A stretch of 39,756 nt of DNA from Nakamurella silvestris. GTDB lineage: Bacteria; Actinomycetota; Actinomycetes; Mycobacteriales; Nakamurellaceae. Each line of letters begins with the position of its first letter. The stretch's first letter is position 1. The stretch is taken from assembly GCA_003576535.1 (NCBI GenBank), contig QXCQ01000018.1, forward strand, positions 87,904 through 127,659, given 5' to 3'. Under the pieces are notes generated by a model. That model was not told the origin of the DNA, did not search any database, and saw nothing but the letters and a program-made list of their open reading frames with translations. A program made the translations under genes and the position numbers. Positions 1 through 7,648 of this stretch are shown one piece after another.

Positions 1-27
1 GGAGGAACAAGAGGAACAGGAGGAACA
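1..27. repeat. 9-bp tandem repeat downstream of def
   Basis: Three consecutive 9-bp units (GGAGGAACA, AGAGGAACA, GGAGGAACA) run from the window edge and stop 8 bases before the complement of the def stop codon. The array probably continues to the left. It is non-coding here and lies just 3' of def on the def strand. A second 9-bp minisatellite with a different sequence abuts the efeU stop codon. Confidence 0.6.
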
Positions 28-35
28 AGGGGCAA

Positions 36-608
36 TCAGTGCCCGAACGGGTCCTCGTCCACCCCGGGCATCCAGCTCAGCCCGGGGGTGTTCCAGCCGT
101 TCTTGCGGATCTGCTTACGAGCGGCCCGCGCGTGCCGGCCGATCAGCCGGTCGGTGTAGAGGAAACCGTCGAGATGATCGGTCTCGTGCTGCAGGCAGCG
201 GGCGAAGTAGCCGGTGCCCTCGACCTCGAACGGTGCACCGTCGGCGTCCACCCCGGTGACCTTGGCCCAGCTCGCGCGGCCGGTCGGGTAGTTCTCCCCG
301 GGGACGGACAGGCAGCCCTCCCAGTCGTCGTCGGGATCGGGCATGGTCTCGGGGATCTCCGAGGTTTCCAGGACCGGGTTGACGATGTATCCGCGGTGCC
401 GGACGCCCTCGTCGTCGGGGCAGTCGTAGATGAACACGCGACGGTCGTCGCCCACCTGGTTGGCGGCCAGTCCCGCGCCGTGGGCGGCGGTGTTGGTCTC
501 GAACAGGTCCTCGATGAACTGCTTGAGTTCGGCGTCGAAAACCGTCACCGGCGTGGTCGGACGATGAAGCACAGGCTCGCCGTAGATGACGATGGGTCGG
601 ATGGTCAC
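36..608 (-). CDS. def: Peptide deformylase
   Basis: This 190-aa metalloenzyme removes the formyl group from the N-terminal Met of new proteins in the cytoplasm. All three family motifs are present: [10 protein letters not shown] (GxGLAAxQ), EGCLSVPG (EGCLS, whose Cys binds the metal) and QHETDHLDG (QHExDHLxG, with two His metal ligands and the catalytic Glu). Length and motif spacing are normal for a type I deformylase. The C-terminal tail ([20 protein letters not shown]) is of the type common in actinobacteria. The start codon is GTG with no Shine-Dalgarno sequence. A TAAACT hexamer 7 bases upstream suggests a leaderless transcript. It is divergent from efeU. Confidence 0.96.
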   Translation of the reverse strand: MTIRPIVIYGEPVLHRPTTPVTVFDAELKQFIEDLFETNTAAHGAGLAANQVGDDRRVFIYDCPDDEGVRHRGYIVNPVLETSEIPETMPDPDDDWEGCLSVPGENYPTGRASWAKVTGVDADGAPFEVEGTGYFARCLQHETDHLDGFLYTDRLIGRHARAARKQIRKNGWNTPGLSWMPGVDEDPFGH

Positions 609-615
609 GGCGACG

Positions 616-621
616 AGTTTA
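616..621 (-). promoter_or_regulatory. Candidate leaderless -10 element for def
   Basis: On the minus strand TAAACT ends 7 bases before the def GTG, and no ribosome-binding site is visible. This places the expected transcription start at or next to the start codon. Inferred from position and sequence only. Confidence 0.45.
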
Positions 622-682
622 TTTCACCGGCGCAGTCGCGCCTATTTGAACCGCGTCAGGTGAGCGTGAAGGCCGTCCGACC

Positions 683-699
683 GGGTGTAACTCACACCC
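683..699. promoter_or_regulatory. Inverted repeat in the def/efeU divergent region
   Basis: A perfect 6-bp dyad, GGGTGT and ACACCC around AACTC, lies between the divergent def and efeU genes. It has no T-tract. Size and place suit an operator, but no regulator can be named. Confidence 0.3.
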
Positions 700-760
700 T
701 GGATGCCCCTGATCCGGCTTCCACGGGCCCATCAGGAGGTGTAGCGTTCATCCGGCGATG

Positions 761-779
761 GAAGGGTAGCCTAACCAAT
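761..779 (+). promoter_or_regulatory. DtxR/IdeR-type iron box upstream of efeU
   Basis: The 19-bp site matches the known DtxR/IdeR consensus (TTAGGTTAGCCTAACCTAA) at 14 of 19 positions by hand alignment, including the 10-base core TAGCCTAACC. The core contains TAGCCT (767-772), which also reads as a -10 hexamer, so bound iron-loaded regulator would block the promoter. The site ends 59 bases before the efeU start. Iron repression of efeUOB is the inference. Confidence 0.65.
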
Positions 780-838
780 CGCCCAATCCGGACACGGACC
801 GCCGCGGTTCGCACGTAGATCACAACGAAGGGACGAGT

Positions 839-2506
839 GTGCTTCCCACCTTCGTCATCGGCCTCCGTGAGGGGCTGGAAGCAGCCCTGATCGTCGGCAT
901 CATCGCCGCCTTCCTCAAGCGGAACGGGGAGCCGAAGGCGCTGCGCCAGATGTGGCTGGGTGTCGGGGCCGCGGTGGTGCTCTGCCTGGCTGTCGGGATC
1001 GCACTGAAACTGCTCAGCGAGGGCCTGCCGCAGCGTCAGCAGGAGATGCTCGAATGCGTGATCGCCGCGGTCGCCGTCGGGATGATCACCTACATGATCC
1101 TGTGGATGAACAAGCACTCCCGCGGGCTCAAGGGAGAGCTGGAGACCGCCGCCGCCGGGGCCCTGGCCACCGGATCCTCCAAGGCGCTGGTGCTGTTCGC
1201 CTTCCTCGCCGTCCTGCGCGAAGGCTTCGAGACCGCGGTCTTCCTGCTCGCGGCCTTCCAGAACTCGATCTCCCCGACGCAGGCCGTCGGCGGCATCGCC
1301 CTCGGGATCGCCGCCGCCATCGTCCTGGGGTACCTCGTCTACCGGGGGGGCACCAGGCTCAACCTGTCCCGTTTCTTCCGGATCACCGGCATCGTCCTGG
1401 TGCTCGTCGCCGGCGGTCTGGTCATCTCGGCCCTGCGGGCAGCCTTCGAGGCAGGGTGGCTGACGGTCGGCCAGCAGACCGCGCTGGACCTGAGCAGCGT
1501 CATCGCTCCGGGCACCGTCGAGTCCTCGCTGGTCGGCGGGATCTTCGGGATCCAGCCGAAACTGGCCGTCGTCGAGCTCGTGGGGTGGATCCTCTTCGTC
1601 GTCCCGATGCTCGCGGTGGTGCTGTGGCCGCGGTCCAAACGGCTGAGCACCGCCCGCGCCGGCCGCCTGCTGGTGGTCCTGGGCGGTGCCGGTGTGGTGG
1701 CGGCCGCGGTGCTGGCCTTCGCCGCGCCGAGCGCCCCCGCTGCCGTCACCGGTGTGCAGGGCCCCTTCACCGCCGCCGGCACCGCCGAATCCGAGGGGGA
1801 CCTGGTCACCGGGGCCACCCTGCCGGGCGGCCCGATCAGCGGCAGCCTGAGCGTCGAGGTGCTCTCCTTCGAGCCCAACGGGCTGACGGCGCGGTTGCAG
1901 ATGAGCACCGACGGCACGGCCGGAACCCCCGGAGCCGGTATCAACACCTCGGGTGAGGGCGATTTCACCGCCGTCGGCCACGTCGGACTCGGCGGCCGGT
2001 CGGTGACGGAGTACACCGGCAAGGGTTTCACCAGCACGGTGACCAGCGGCGTCCCGGCGACGGTGACCGGTGACCAGCTCGCCGCCCTCAACAACGGCCG
2101 CTTCCCGATCGGGGTCACCAAGGCCGACGCAGACAGCCCGATGGCCGCCCGGTTCACCGACACCTGGAAGCCCTCGGTGTACCTCGACCAGTCCTCCGGG
2201 ATCGTGGTCGGCACCGAGGTCCGACTGATCCGGACCCTGCAGATCACCACCGCCGCGGGGATCTCGTTGTCCGGCGGCACCGTCTCCGATCTCACCCTCG
2301 CTGTTGACGAGACCGCCAACAGCGCGCAGGCGACGGCGATCACCGACCGGGCGGACAGGGCGACCACCCACGAGATCTGGGGTCAGGTGATCCCGGTCCA
2401 GATCGGGGTGTTCAGCCTGATCCTGCTCGCGGTGGCGCTGCGGCTGCTGGTGCGCTCCCGGGTCACCCCGCCGACCCGGACCCGAGAGCTCGTCGGAGCC
2501 CGGTGA
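839..2506 (+). CDS. efeU: EfeU, FTR1-family iron permease with a large C-terminal extension
   Basis: Membrane permease of the EfeUOB elemental iron/ferric uptake system. The N-terminal ~290 residues are the FTR1 permease with about seven membrane segments. The two iron-binding motifs are REGLE (residues 10-14) and REGFE (127-131). E. coli EfeU ends near residue 276, but this protein runs to 555 aa. Residues ~300-520 form a Thr/Ser/Gly-rich, probably beta-rich extracytoplasmic region, followed by one more membrane helix and a basic tail. The helix-domain-helix layout recalls DUF3068/PorA-like proteins, but that is a resemblance, not a proven assignment. The start is GTG, with AAGGG (828-832) 6 bases upstream. 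It is the first gene of efeUOB, behind an iron box. Confidence 0.93.
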   Translation: MLPTFVIGLREGLEAALIVGIIAAFLKRNGEPKALRQMWLGVGAAVVLCLAVGIALKLLSEGLPQRQQEMLECVIAAVAVGMITYMILWMNKHSRGLKGELETAAAGALATGSSKALVLFAFLAVLREGFETAVFLLAAFQNSISPTQAVGGIALGIAAAIVLGYLVYRGGTRLNLSRFFRITGIVLVLVAGGLVISALRAAFEAGWLTVGQQTALDLSSVIAPGTVESSLVGGIFGIQPKLAVVELVGWILFVVPMLAVVLWPRSKRLSTARAGRLLVVLGGAGVVAAAVLAFAAPSAPAAVTGVQGPFTAAGTAESEGDLVTGATLPGGPISGSLSVEVLSFEPNGLTARLQMSTDGTAGTPGAGINTSGEGDFTAVGHVGLGGRSVTEYTGKGFTSTVTSGVPATVTGDQLAALNNGRFPIGVTKADADSPMAARFTDTWKPSVYLDQSSGIVVGTEVRLIRTLQITTAAGISLSGGTVSDLTLAVDETANSAQATAITDRADRATTHEIWGQVIPVQIGVFSLILLAVALRLLVRSRVTPPTRTRELVGAR

Positions 2507-2507
2507 C

Positions 2508-2579
2508 CCAAACCACCTGAACCACCTGAACCACCCAAACCACCCAAACCACCCAAACCACCTGAACCACCTGAACGAC
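2508..2579. repeat. 9-bp minisatellite between efeU and efeO (8 units)
   Basis: Eight exact-length 9-bp units begin one base after the efeU stop codon. With A = CCAAACCAC and B = CTGAACCAC the order is A B B A A A B B, the last B carrying one change (CTGAACGAC). The array is outside any gene. Unit-number change by slippage would alter the efeU-efeO spacing without touching coding sequence. Confidence 0.9.
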
Positions 2580-2589
2580 AACACCGGAT

Positions 2590-2609
2590 GGGACCAACCA
2601 ACTGGTCCC
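2590..2609 (+). promoter_or_regulatory. Hairpin ahead of the efeO ribosome-binding site
   Basis: A perfect 7-bp inverted repeat (GGGACCA and TGGTCCC, spacer ACCAAC) lies 10 bases before the efeO Shine-Dalgarno sequence and has no T-tract. It could be an mRNA stabilising or processing structure between efeU and efeO. Confidence 0.45.
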
Positions 2610-2630
2610 GCCACGAATCAAGGAGTTTGT

Positions 2631-3947
2631 ATGTTTTCCTCCCGTGCACTCGGCCGGGCGAAGGTAGCCGCGGCGGTCGCCGCGACAGCCCTCGTCCTCT
2701 CGGCCTGTGGGTCCTCCGACGAGGCCGGCAGCACCCCGGCGGCCACCACGACCGCCGGTGCCACCACGGCGTCCGACGCGGTGACGGTCGACGGCAGCCC
2801 CGAGAGCAGCGAAACCGCCGGTGCGACCGGTGGCGAGACGACCGGGGGCTCCCAGGCCGCCGGTGAGCCCGGGATCGTCACCATCACGGTGACCGAGGCC
2901 GACGGCTGCGTCGCCAGCCCGGACACCGTTCCGGCCGGCCCGATCACCTTCAACGTGACCAACGTCGACGCCGCGGGGGTCACCGAGGTCGAGGTCGTCT
3001 CCGAGCAGCGCATCCGTGGCGAGCGGGAGAACCTGGCCCCCGGCTTCGACGCCTCCTTCTCCGTCAAGCTCGACGGCGGCAGCTACGAGGTCTACTGCCC
3101 CGGTGCCACGACCGAGCGCCAGCCGTTCACGGTGACCGGCGAGGCCGCCGTCACCACCGGCAACATCGCCGATCTGCTGCAGCAGGCCACGGTCGACTAC
3201 GCCGCGTACATCGACGACCAGACCGGCTTCCTGGTCGATGCCACCAAGCCGCTGGTCGCCGCGATCAAGGCGGGCAACCTGGAAGAGGCCCAGAAGGCCT
3301 ACGCCACCGCCCGCGTGTTCTACGAGCGCATCGAGCCCGTCGCCGAGTCCTTCGGGGACCTGGATCCGGCCATCGACCTGCGTATCGGCGATGTCGAGGC
3401 CGGCGTGGAGTGGACCGGCTTCCACCCGATCGAGAAGGCCCTCTTCGAGGGGAAGACCACCAAGGGCCTGGACAAGCTGGCCGACAAGCTGATGGCCGAC
3501 ATCCTCGACCTGCAGGCCCGTGCCAAGGAACTGGGCGCCAACACCTCCGCGGACACCAAGGGCGCGGACCGGTACAAGCCGGACGAGGTCGCCAACGGTG
3601 CCGTCGGACTGCTCGCCGAGGTCCAGCAGTCGAAGATCTCCGGTGAGGAAGAGGCCTACTCGCGGATCGACCTGCTCGATTTCGAGGCCAACGTCGAGGG
3701 TTCCACCCAGGCGTTCGCGGTGCTGCGCCCGGCGCTGGACGAGATCGATCCGGAGCTGGCGAAGAACATCTCCACCAAGTTCGACACCCTGCAGGCCCTG
3801 CTGGCCACCCACAAGGACCCGAAGCAGATCGGTGGCTACACCCTGTTCCCGGATCTGTCCGACAAGGACCTGAAGGCACTGGCCGACGCCCTGGCCGCCG
3901 TCGCCGAACCGCTGGCGAAGATCTCGGGCAAGATCGCCACCGCCTGA
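2631..3947 (+). CDS. efeO: EfeO, iron-uptake lipoprotein (cupredoxin + M75 imelysin domains)
   Basis: Extracytoplasmic iron-binding component that passes iron to EfeU. The 438-aa protein has a lipoprotein signal with lipobox LSAC (Cys26), a Thr/Ala/Ser-rich linker to about residue 80, and a cupredoxin-like domain (~80-170, with Cys93 and the SYEVYCPG region). The helical M75/imelysin domain follows from ~175 and has the HxxE metal motif HPIE (265-268) in WTGFHPIEKALF. The order matches full-length EfeO proteins. AAGGAG (2620-2625) sits 5 bases before the ATG. It lies between efeU and efeB on the same strand; a minisatellite and a hairpin separate it from efeU. Confidence 0.94.
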   Translation: MFSSRALGRAKVAAAVAATALVLSACGSSDEAGSTPAATTTAGATTASDAVTVDGSPESSETAGATGGETTGGSQAAGEPGIVTITVTEADGCVASPDTVPAGPITFNVTNVDAAGVTEVEVVSEQRIRGERENLAPGFDASFSVKLDGGSYEVYCPGATTERQPFTVTGEAAVTTGNIADLLQQATVDYAAYIDDQTGFLVDATKPLVAAIKAGNLEEAQKAYATARVFYERIEPVAESFGDLDPAIDLRIGDVEAGVEWTGFHPIEKALFEGKTTKGLDKLADKLMADILDLQARAKELGANTSADTKGADRYKPDEVANGAVGLLAEVQQSKISGEEEAYSRIDLLDFEANVEGSTQAFAVLRPALDEIDPELAKNISTKFDTLQALLATHKDPKQIGGYTLFPDLSDKDLKALADALAAVAEPLAKISGKIATA

Positions 3948-4020
3948 TCGCCCACGTACCCGGTCGGAGCAGCGTGAACACCTGACCGACCCGTGCATGC
4001 GGAAGAATGACAGCAGTACC

Positions 4021-4054
4021 GGGGGTGCCCGGGCCGCCCGGCCCGGGCACCCCC
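4021..4054 (+). terminator. Strong hairpin between efeO and efeB
   Basis: Perfect 15-bp arms (4021-4035 and 4040-4054, GC-only apart from one T-A pair) enclose a GCCC tetraloop. No U-tract follows. It probably acts as an attenuator or partial terminator, or as an RNA stability element that lowers efeB relative to efeUO. Confidence 0.6.
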
Positions 4055-4124
4055 ACTGCCGTTGATCACCCTGATCACCGGCCCGCAGGTCCGGACTACC
4101 CGCTGTTGAATGAAGGAGTGTGTC

Positions 4125-5450
4125 GTGACGGATGCCGAACCGGGCACCGAGGCCCAGAACGACGGCGCGGTGACCGCGGCGACGAGCCGGCGGCGTTTCC
4201 TGCGTGGATCGGCGATCGGTGCGGCCGGTGTCGCGGTCGGTGCGGCTGCCGGGTTCGGGATCACCGAGGCCGTCCGTCCCGCCGAGACGAAGGTGGCCCC
4301 CACCGCCTTCGAGATCGAATCCGCCCGGGCCAACCGGGTGGTCGACTTCTACGGTCCGCGGCAGGCCGGTGTCGTCACCCCCCAGCAGGACCGGCTGATG
4401 TTCGCCACCTTCGACCTCACCACCACCGATGTGGACGAGGTGGCCAGGCTGTTGGGCCGCTGGTCGGCGATGGCGGCCCGGTTCACCGAGGGCAAGCTGC
4501 TCACCGACGCCGAGGTACGGCCGGGCGCTGCCCCGTACGACACCGGTGAGGCGATGGACCTGGGTCCCTACTCCCTGACGATCACCGTCGGGTTCGGCCC
4601 CAGCCTGTTCGACGACCGGTTCGGCCTCAAGGACAAGATGCCCGCCGCGCTGAAACCGTTGACCGGCCTGGCGGGGGACAGCGCCCTGCGCCCGGAGCTG
4701 TCCGACGGCGATCTGTGCATCCAGGCCTGCGCCGACGACCCCCAGGTGGTGTTCCACGCGATCCGGAACATGTCCCGGGCGGCCCGCGGGACCGCCGTGC
4801 TCCGGTGGAGTCAGCTCGGGTTCGGTCGCGCCTCGGCCACCGGTGCCGGCCAGAGCACCCCGCGGAACCTCTTCGGGTTCAAGGACGGCACCAACAACAT
4901 CCACGCCGACGACACCCCGGCCCTGGCCGACCACGTGTGGGTGGGGGAGGAGTCCGACCAGGACTGGATGGTCGACGGCTCCTACCTGGTGGCCCGCAAG
5001 ATCCGGATGGAGATCGAGCAGTGGGACACCGACAACATCTCCGACCAGGAGCGGATCTTCGGTCGGATCAAGACCACCGGGGCCCCGCTCACCGGCGGTG
5101 ACGAGTTCACCCCGATCGATTTCCAGGCCAAGGACGACACCGACGCCCCGGTGATCGACATCGCCTCCCATGTCCGGTTGTCCTCCCCGGAGGAGAACAA
5201 CGGGATCCGCATCCTACGTCGGGGCTACAACTACACCGACGGGCAGGACTCCCGCACCGGCAAACTGGCCGCGGGCCTGTTCTTCATCTCCTTCCAGCAG
5301 CACCCCGACCAGTTCCGGGTGCTGCAGAACCGGCTCGGTTCGAACGACTCGTTGAACGAGTACATCGCCCACATCGGCAGCGGTCTGTTCGCCTGTCCGC
5401 CGGGTGTCAGTGCGTCGGGTGACTGGTTCGGCAAGGCCCTCTTCACCTGA
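4125..5450 (+). CDS. efeB: EfeB, Tat-exported DyP-type heme peroxidase
   Basis: Third component of the EfeUOB system: a dye-decolorizing-type heme peroxidase outside the membrane, thought to oxidise Fe2+ or act on heme. The N-terminus carries a twin-arginine signal, SRRRFLRG at residues 21-28, followed by a hydrophobic Ala/Gly stretch. The DyP signature GFKDG is at residues 251-255, the likely proximal heme His is His349 (in SHVRLSSP), and the C-terminus has the family's FISFQQHPDQF region. An in-frame ATG exists at 4110, but the AAGGAG ribosome-binding site (4113-4118) lies inside that extension and is 6 bases from the GTG at 4125. The GTG is therefore chosen, giving 441 aa. A strong hairpin separates it from efeO. 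Confidence 0.93.
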   Translation: MTDAEPGTEAQNDGAVTAATSRRRFLRGSAIGAAGVAVGAAAGFGITEAVRPAETKVAPTAFEIESARANRVVDFYGPRQAGVVTPQQDRLMFATFDLTTTDVDEVARLLGRWSAMAARFTEGKLLTDAEVRPGAAPYDTGEAMDLGPYSLTITVGFGPSLFDDRFGLKDKMPAALKPLTGLAGDSALRPELSDGDLCIQACADDPQVVFHAIRNMSRAARGTAVLRWSQLGFGRASATGAGQSTPRNLFGFKDGTNNIHADDTPALADHVWVGEESDQDWMVDGSYLVARKIRMEIEQWDTDNISDQERIFGRIKTTGAPLTGGDEFTPIDFQAKDDTDAPVIDIASHVRLSSPEENNGIRILRRGYNYTDGQDSRTGKLAAGLFFISFQQHPDQFRVLQNRLGSNDSLNEYIAHIGSGLFACPPGVSASGDWFGKALFT

Positions 5451-5508
5451 TCGGCAGCTGTGAACTCGGCTGGTTCGCGCCCGTACGGGGGAGTGATCAG
5501 TCATGATT

Positions 5509-5535
5509 GGGGGGCGGCCTGGTGTGCAGGCCCCC
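5509..5535 (+). terminator. Probable terminator after efeB
   Basis: GGCCTG (5516-5521) and CAGGCC (5527-5532) pair around GTGTG. The stem extends by GGG/CCC past a bulged C. It lies about 60 bases after the efeB stop and before the next gene's ribosome-binding site. Confidence 0.45.
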
Positions 5536-5610
5536 ATCGGCACTGTGGCCGGATGTCCTCCGAGCCGTCCGGCCGGGGGTGGATCGCAGTTGTGAAGAGA
5601 AGGATTTGGT

Positions 5611-7551
5611 GTGCCCGAGAACGACCAGGACCCGACCCGATTCGACCTGCCGGTCGACCAGACCCATCGGATGAGTCTGGACGAGGGACTCGGGTTGCAT
5701 CCGGACCACTCCCAGCCCCCGCAGGAGCCGAAGGTCCGCCGGCGCCTCGCCCCGGCCTGGATCGCCGGCATCGTGGCCGGTGGTGTGGTGCTGCTGGCCG
5801 GTGCGGTCTACCTGATCGACTACCTGTCCACCAAGGACCAGATCGCCCAGGACGTCGTCATCGGCGGGGTCGAGGTGGGTGGTCTGACCCCCGACGAGGC
5901 GCGGCAGACCCTGCTCGCCGAGGTGGGCACCCTTTACCAGGCCCCGATCACCGTCACCGCCCACGGCGATGCGGTCACCCTGCTGCCGGTGGACGCGGGT
6001 CTGCGGGCGGACATCAGCTCCTCGGTGCAGGCGGTCGGCCTGCGGGGGGCGAACCCCTTCGACCGGATCGCCTCCTTCTCCGGCACCACGGAGGCACCGG
6101 TGATCGTCTCGGTCGACGACGCCGCCCTGAAACGCTGGCTGGAATCCCTGGCCGGTGACGACGACGTGGCCGCGGTCGAGGGGTCGGTGACCCTGGTCGA
6201 CGGCAAGGTCGTGGTGGTCGAGCCGGTCATCGGCGAGCGGCTGGACATCGATGCGGCCGCCGAGAAGATCCGCGCCGCCTGGGTGGCCGGTGGACCGCAG
6301 GCCGTCAGCGGGATGGAACTGCCCGAGGATTCCGACGGGGTCCGGGCCAGCGCCGCCGGGGTCGCCAAGGCCGCCTCGGAGGCCAAGAAGATCCTGAGCG
6401 GTCCGCTGAAGGTGAAGGCCGCCGGTACCACGATCGAGGTCCCGGTGGAGGTCATCGCCTCGGCCATGACGATCAGCCCGGACAAGAAGGACGGGTTCAC
6501 CGTCAAGGTCGATCCGGCCCCGATCAAGGTCGCCTTCGCGGACAAGGCCGCGGCCACCCAGACCGAGCCGGCCGATGCCACCCTGGAGATGACGGGTGAC
6601 GGGCCGCAGATCACCGAGTCCACGATCGGCCGGACCGTCGACTTCGACGCCACGCTCAAGGGTCTGAACAAGGCGCTGCGCGGCACCTCCACCCTGAAGG
6701 TCGTCTACCAGGAGAAGGCCCCCGAGGTCAGCACCAAGGACATCAAGGCCCTCGGGATCACCGAGGTGGTCAGCGAGTTCACCACGGGCGGCTTCGCCTA
6801 CGACTCGGGACAGAACGTCAAACGCACCGCCGAGATCGTCAACGGCGCGATCGTGCGGCCGGGGGAGACCTTCTCGCTGAACCAGTTCACCGGTCCCCGG
6901 GGTGTGGACCAGGGCTTCGTCGAGGCCGGGATCATCGAGAACGGGGTCGCGGCGCGGGCCGTCGGCGGCGGTATCTCGCAGTTCGCGACCACCCTCTACA
7001 ACGCCTCCTATTTCGCCGGGATGCAGGATGTCGAGCACCAGGCGCATTCCTTCTACATCTCGCGGTACCCGGAAGGGCGGGAGGCCACGGTGTTCCAGAA
7101 CCCGGACGGCTCCAGCGTCATCGACGTGGCCTTCAAGAACACCTTCGACACGGCCATCTGGATCCAGACCGTTTGGACGGAGAGCGACATCACCGTGCGG
7201 TTCTGGGGGACCCCGACGGTGAAGGTCGAGTCCATCACCGGTGAGCGCTACGACTTCACCTCGGCCCCCACCAAGACGGTTCCCTACGGTCAGGCCTGCA
7301 GCCCGACCAGCGGCTCCGGCGGGTTCTCGGTCGACAACACCCGGGTGATCTCCGATCTGGCCGGCAAGGAGATCGACCGGCAGACCCAGAGCACCGTGTA
7401 CAACGGCCAGCAGGCGATCATCTGCGAACCCGCCCCGGTCACCCAGACCACCGAGACCGCGCCGGGCAGCGGCGAGGCCGCTCCACCGGTCGAGGGCCAG
7501 GCGCCGGAGGATCCGGCTGACACGCCGGCCGATCCCACGGGCGGCCGCTGA
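5611..7551 (+). CDS. VanW-family envelope protein with peptidoglycan-binding-like domain
   Basis: A 646-aa membrane-anchored protein of unknown exact role. Residues 1-45 are cytoplasmic, polar and acidic, and ~47-68 form one membrane helix. Residues ~80-380 contain regions like the YoaR/PG-binding_4 module, starting at VVIGGVEVGGLTPDEARQTL. Residues ~386-535 form the VanW domain, with FSLNQFTGPR and the conserved GGGISQFATTLYNASY segment. The tail is Pro/Ala/Glu-rich. VanW was first seen in vancomycin-resistance clusters, but its biochemical role is not established, and presence here does not imply resistance. The start is GTG, with AGAAGGA upstream. It stands alone between terminator-like hairpins. 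Confidence 0.85.
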   Translation: MPENDQDPTRFDLPVDQTHRMSLDEGLGLHPDHSQPPQEPKVRRRLAPAWIAGIVAGGVVLLAGAVYLIDYLSTKDQIAQDVVIGGVEVGGLTPDEARQTLLAEVGTLYQAPITVTAHGDAVTLLPVDAGLRADISSSVQAVGLRGANPFDRIASFSGTTEAPVIVSVDDAALKRWLESLAGDDDVAAVEGSVTLVDGKVVVVEPVIGERLDIDAAAEKIRAAWVAGGPQAVSGMELPEDSDGVRASAAGVAKAASEAKKILSGPLKVKAAGTTIEVPVEVIASAMTISPDKKDGFTVKVDPAPIKVAFADKAAATQTEPADATLEMTGDGPQITESTIGRTVDFDATLKGLNKALRGTSTLKVVYQEKAPEVSTKDIKALGITEVVSEFTTGGFAYDSGQNVKRTAEIVNGAIVRPGETFSLNQFTGPRGVDQGFVEAGIIENGVAARAVGGGISQFATTLYNASYFAGMQDVEHQAHSFYISRYPEGREATVFQNPDGSSVIDVAFKNTFDTAIWIQTVWTESDITVRFWGTPTVKVESITGERYDFTSAPTKTVPYGQACSPTSGSGGFSVDNTRVISDLAGKEIDRQTQSTVYNGQQAIICEPAPVTQTTETAPGSGEAAPPVEGQAPEDPADTPADPTGGR

Positions 7552-7557
7552 CCGTCG

Positions 7558-7577
7558 ACAGCACTGTGGTGTGCTGT
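7558..7577 (+). terminator. Hairpin after the VanW gene
   Basis: ACAGCAC (7558-7564) and GTGCTGT (7571-7577) form a 7-bp stem around TGTGGT, starting 6 bases past the stop codon. There is no T-run. Probable terminator. Confidence 0.4.
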
Positions 7578-7648
7578 GGGGAAGGGTGTGACGGAGCAGG
7601 TCACGCCATGGAGCAGGATCGGGGCGGACCCGGACGTCGTGGTCCGAG

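Noticed and set aside
2508-2579. CRISPR array
   Set aside because: The units are 9 bp with no spacers and there are no cas genes. It is a minisatellite.
4110-4124. EfeB start at the ATG at 4110
   Set aside because: The AAGGAG ribosome-binding site would then be inside the coding sequence, while it is ideally spaced from the GTG at 4125.
2463-5171. A 902-codon minus-strand frame opposite efeO and efeB
   Set aside because: Opposite genes with clear motifs. Its C-terminal VVQVV/VVWVV run is only the translation of the 9-bp minisatellite.
5611-7551. Vancomycin resistance gene
   Set aside because: VanW-domain proteins are widespread envelope proteins. No vanH, vanA, vanX or vanRS-type genes are nearby.
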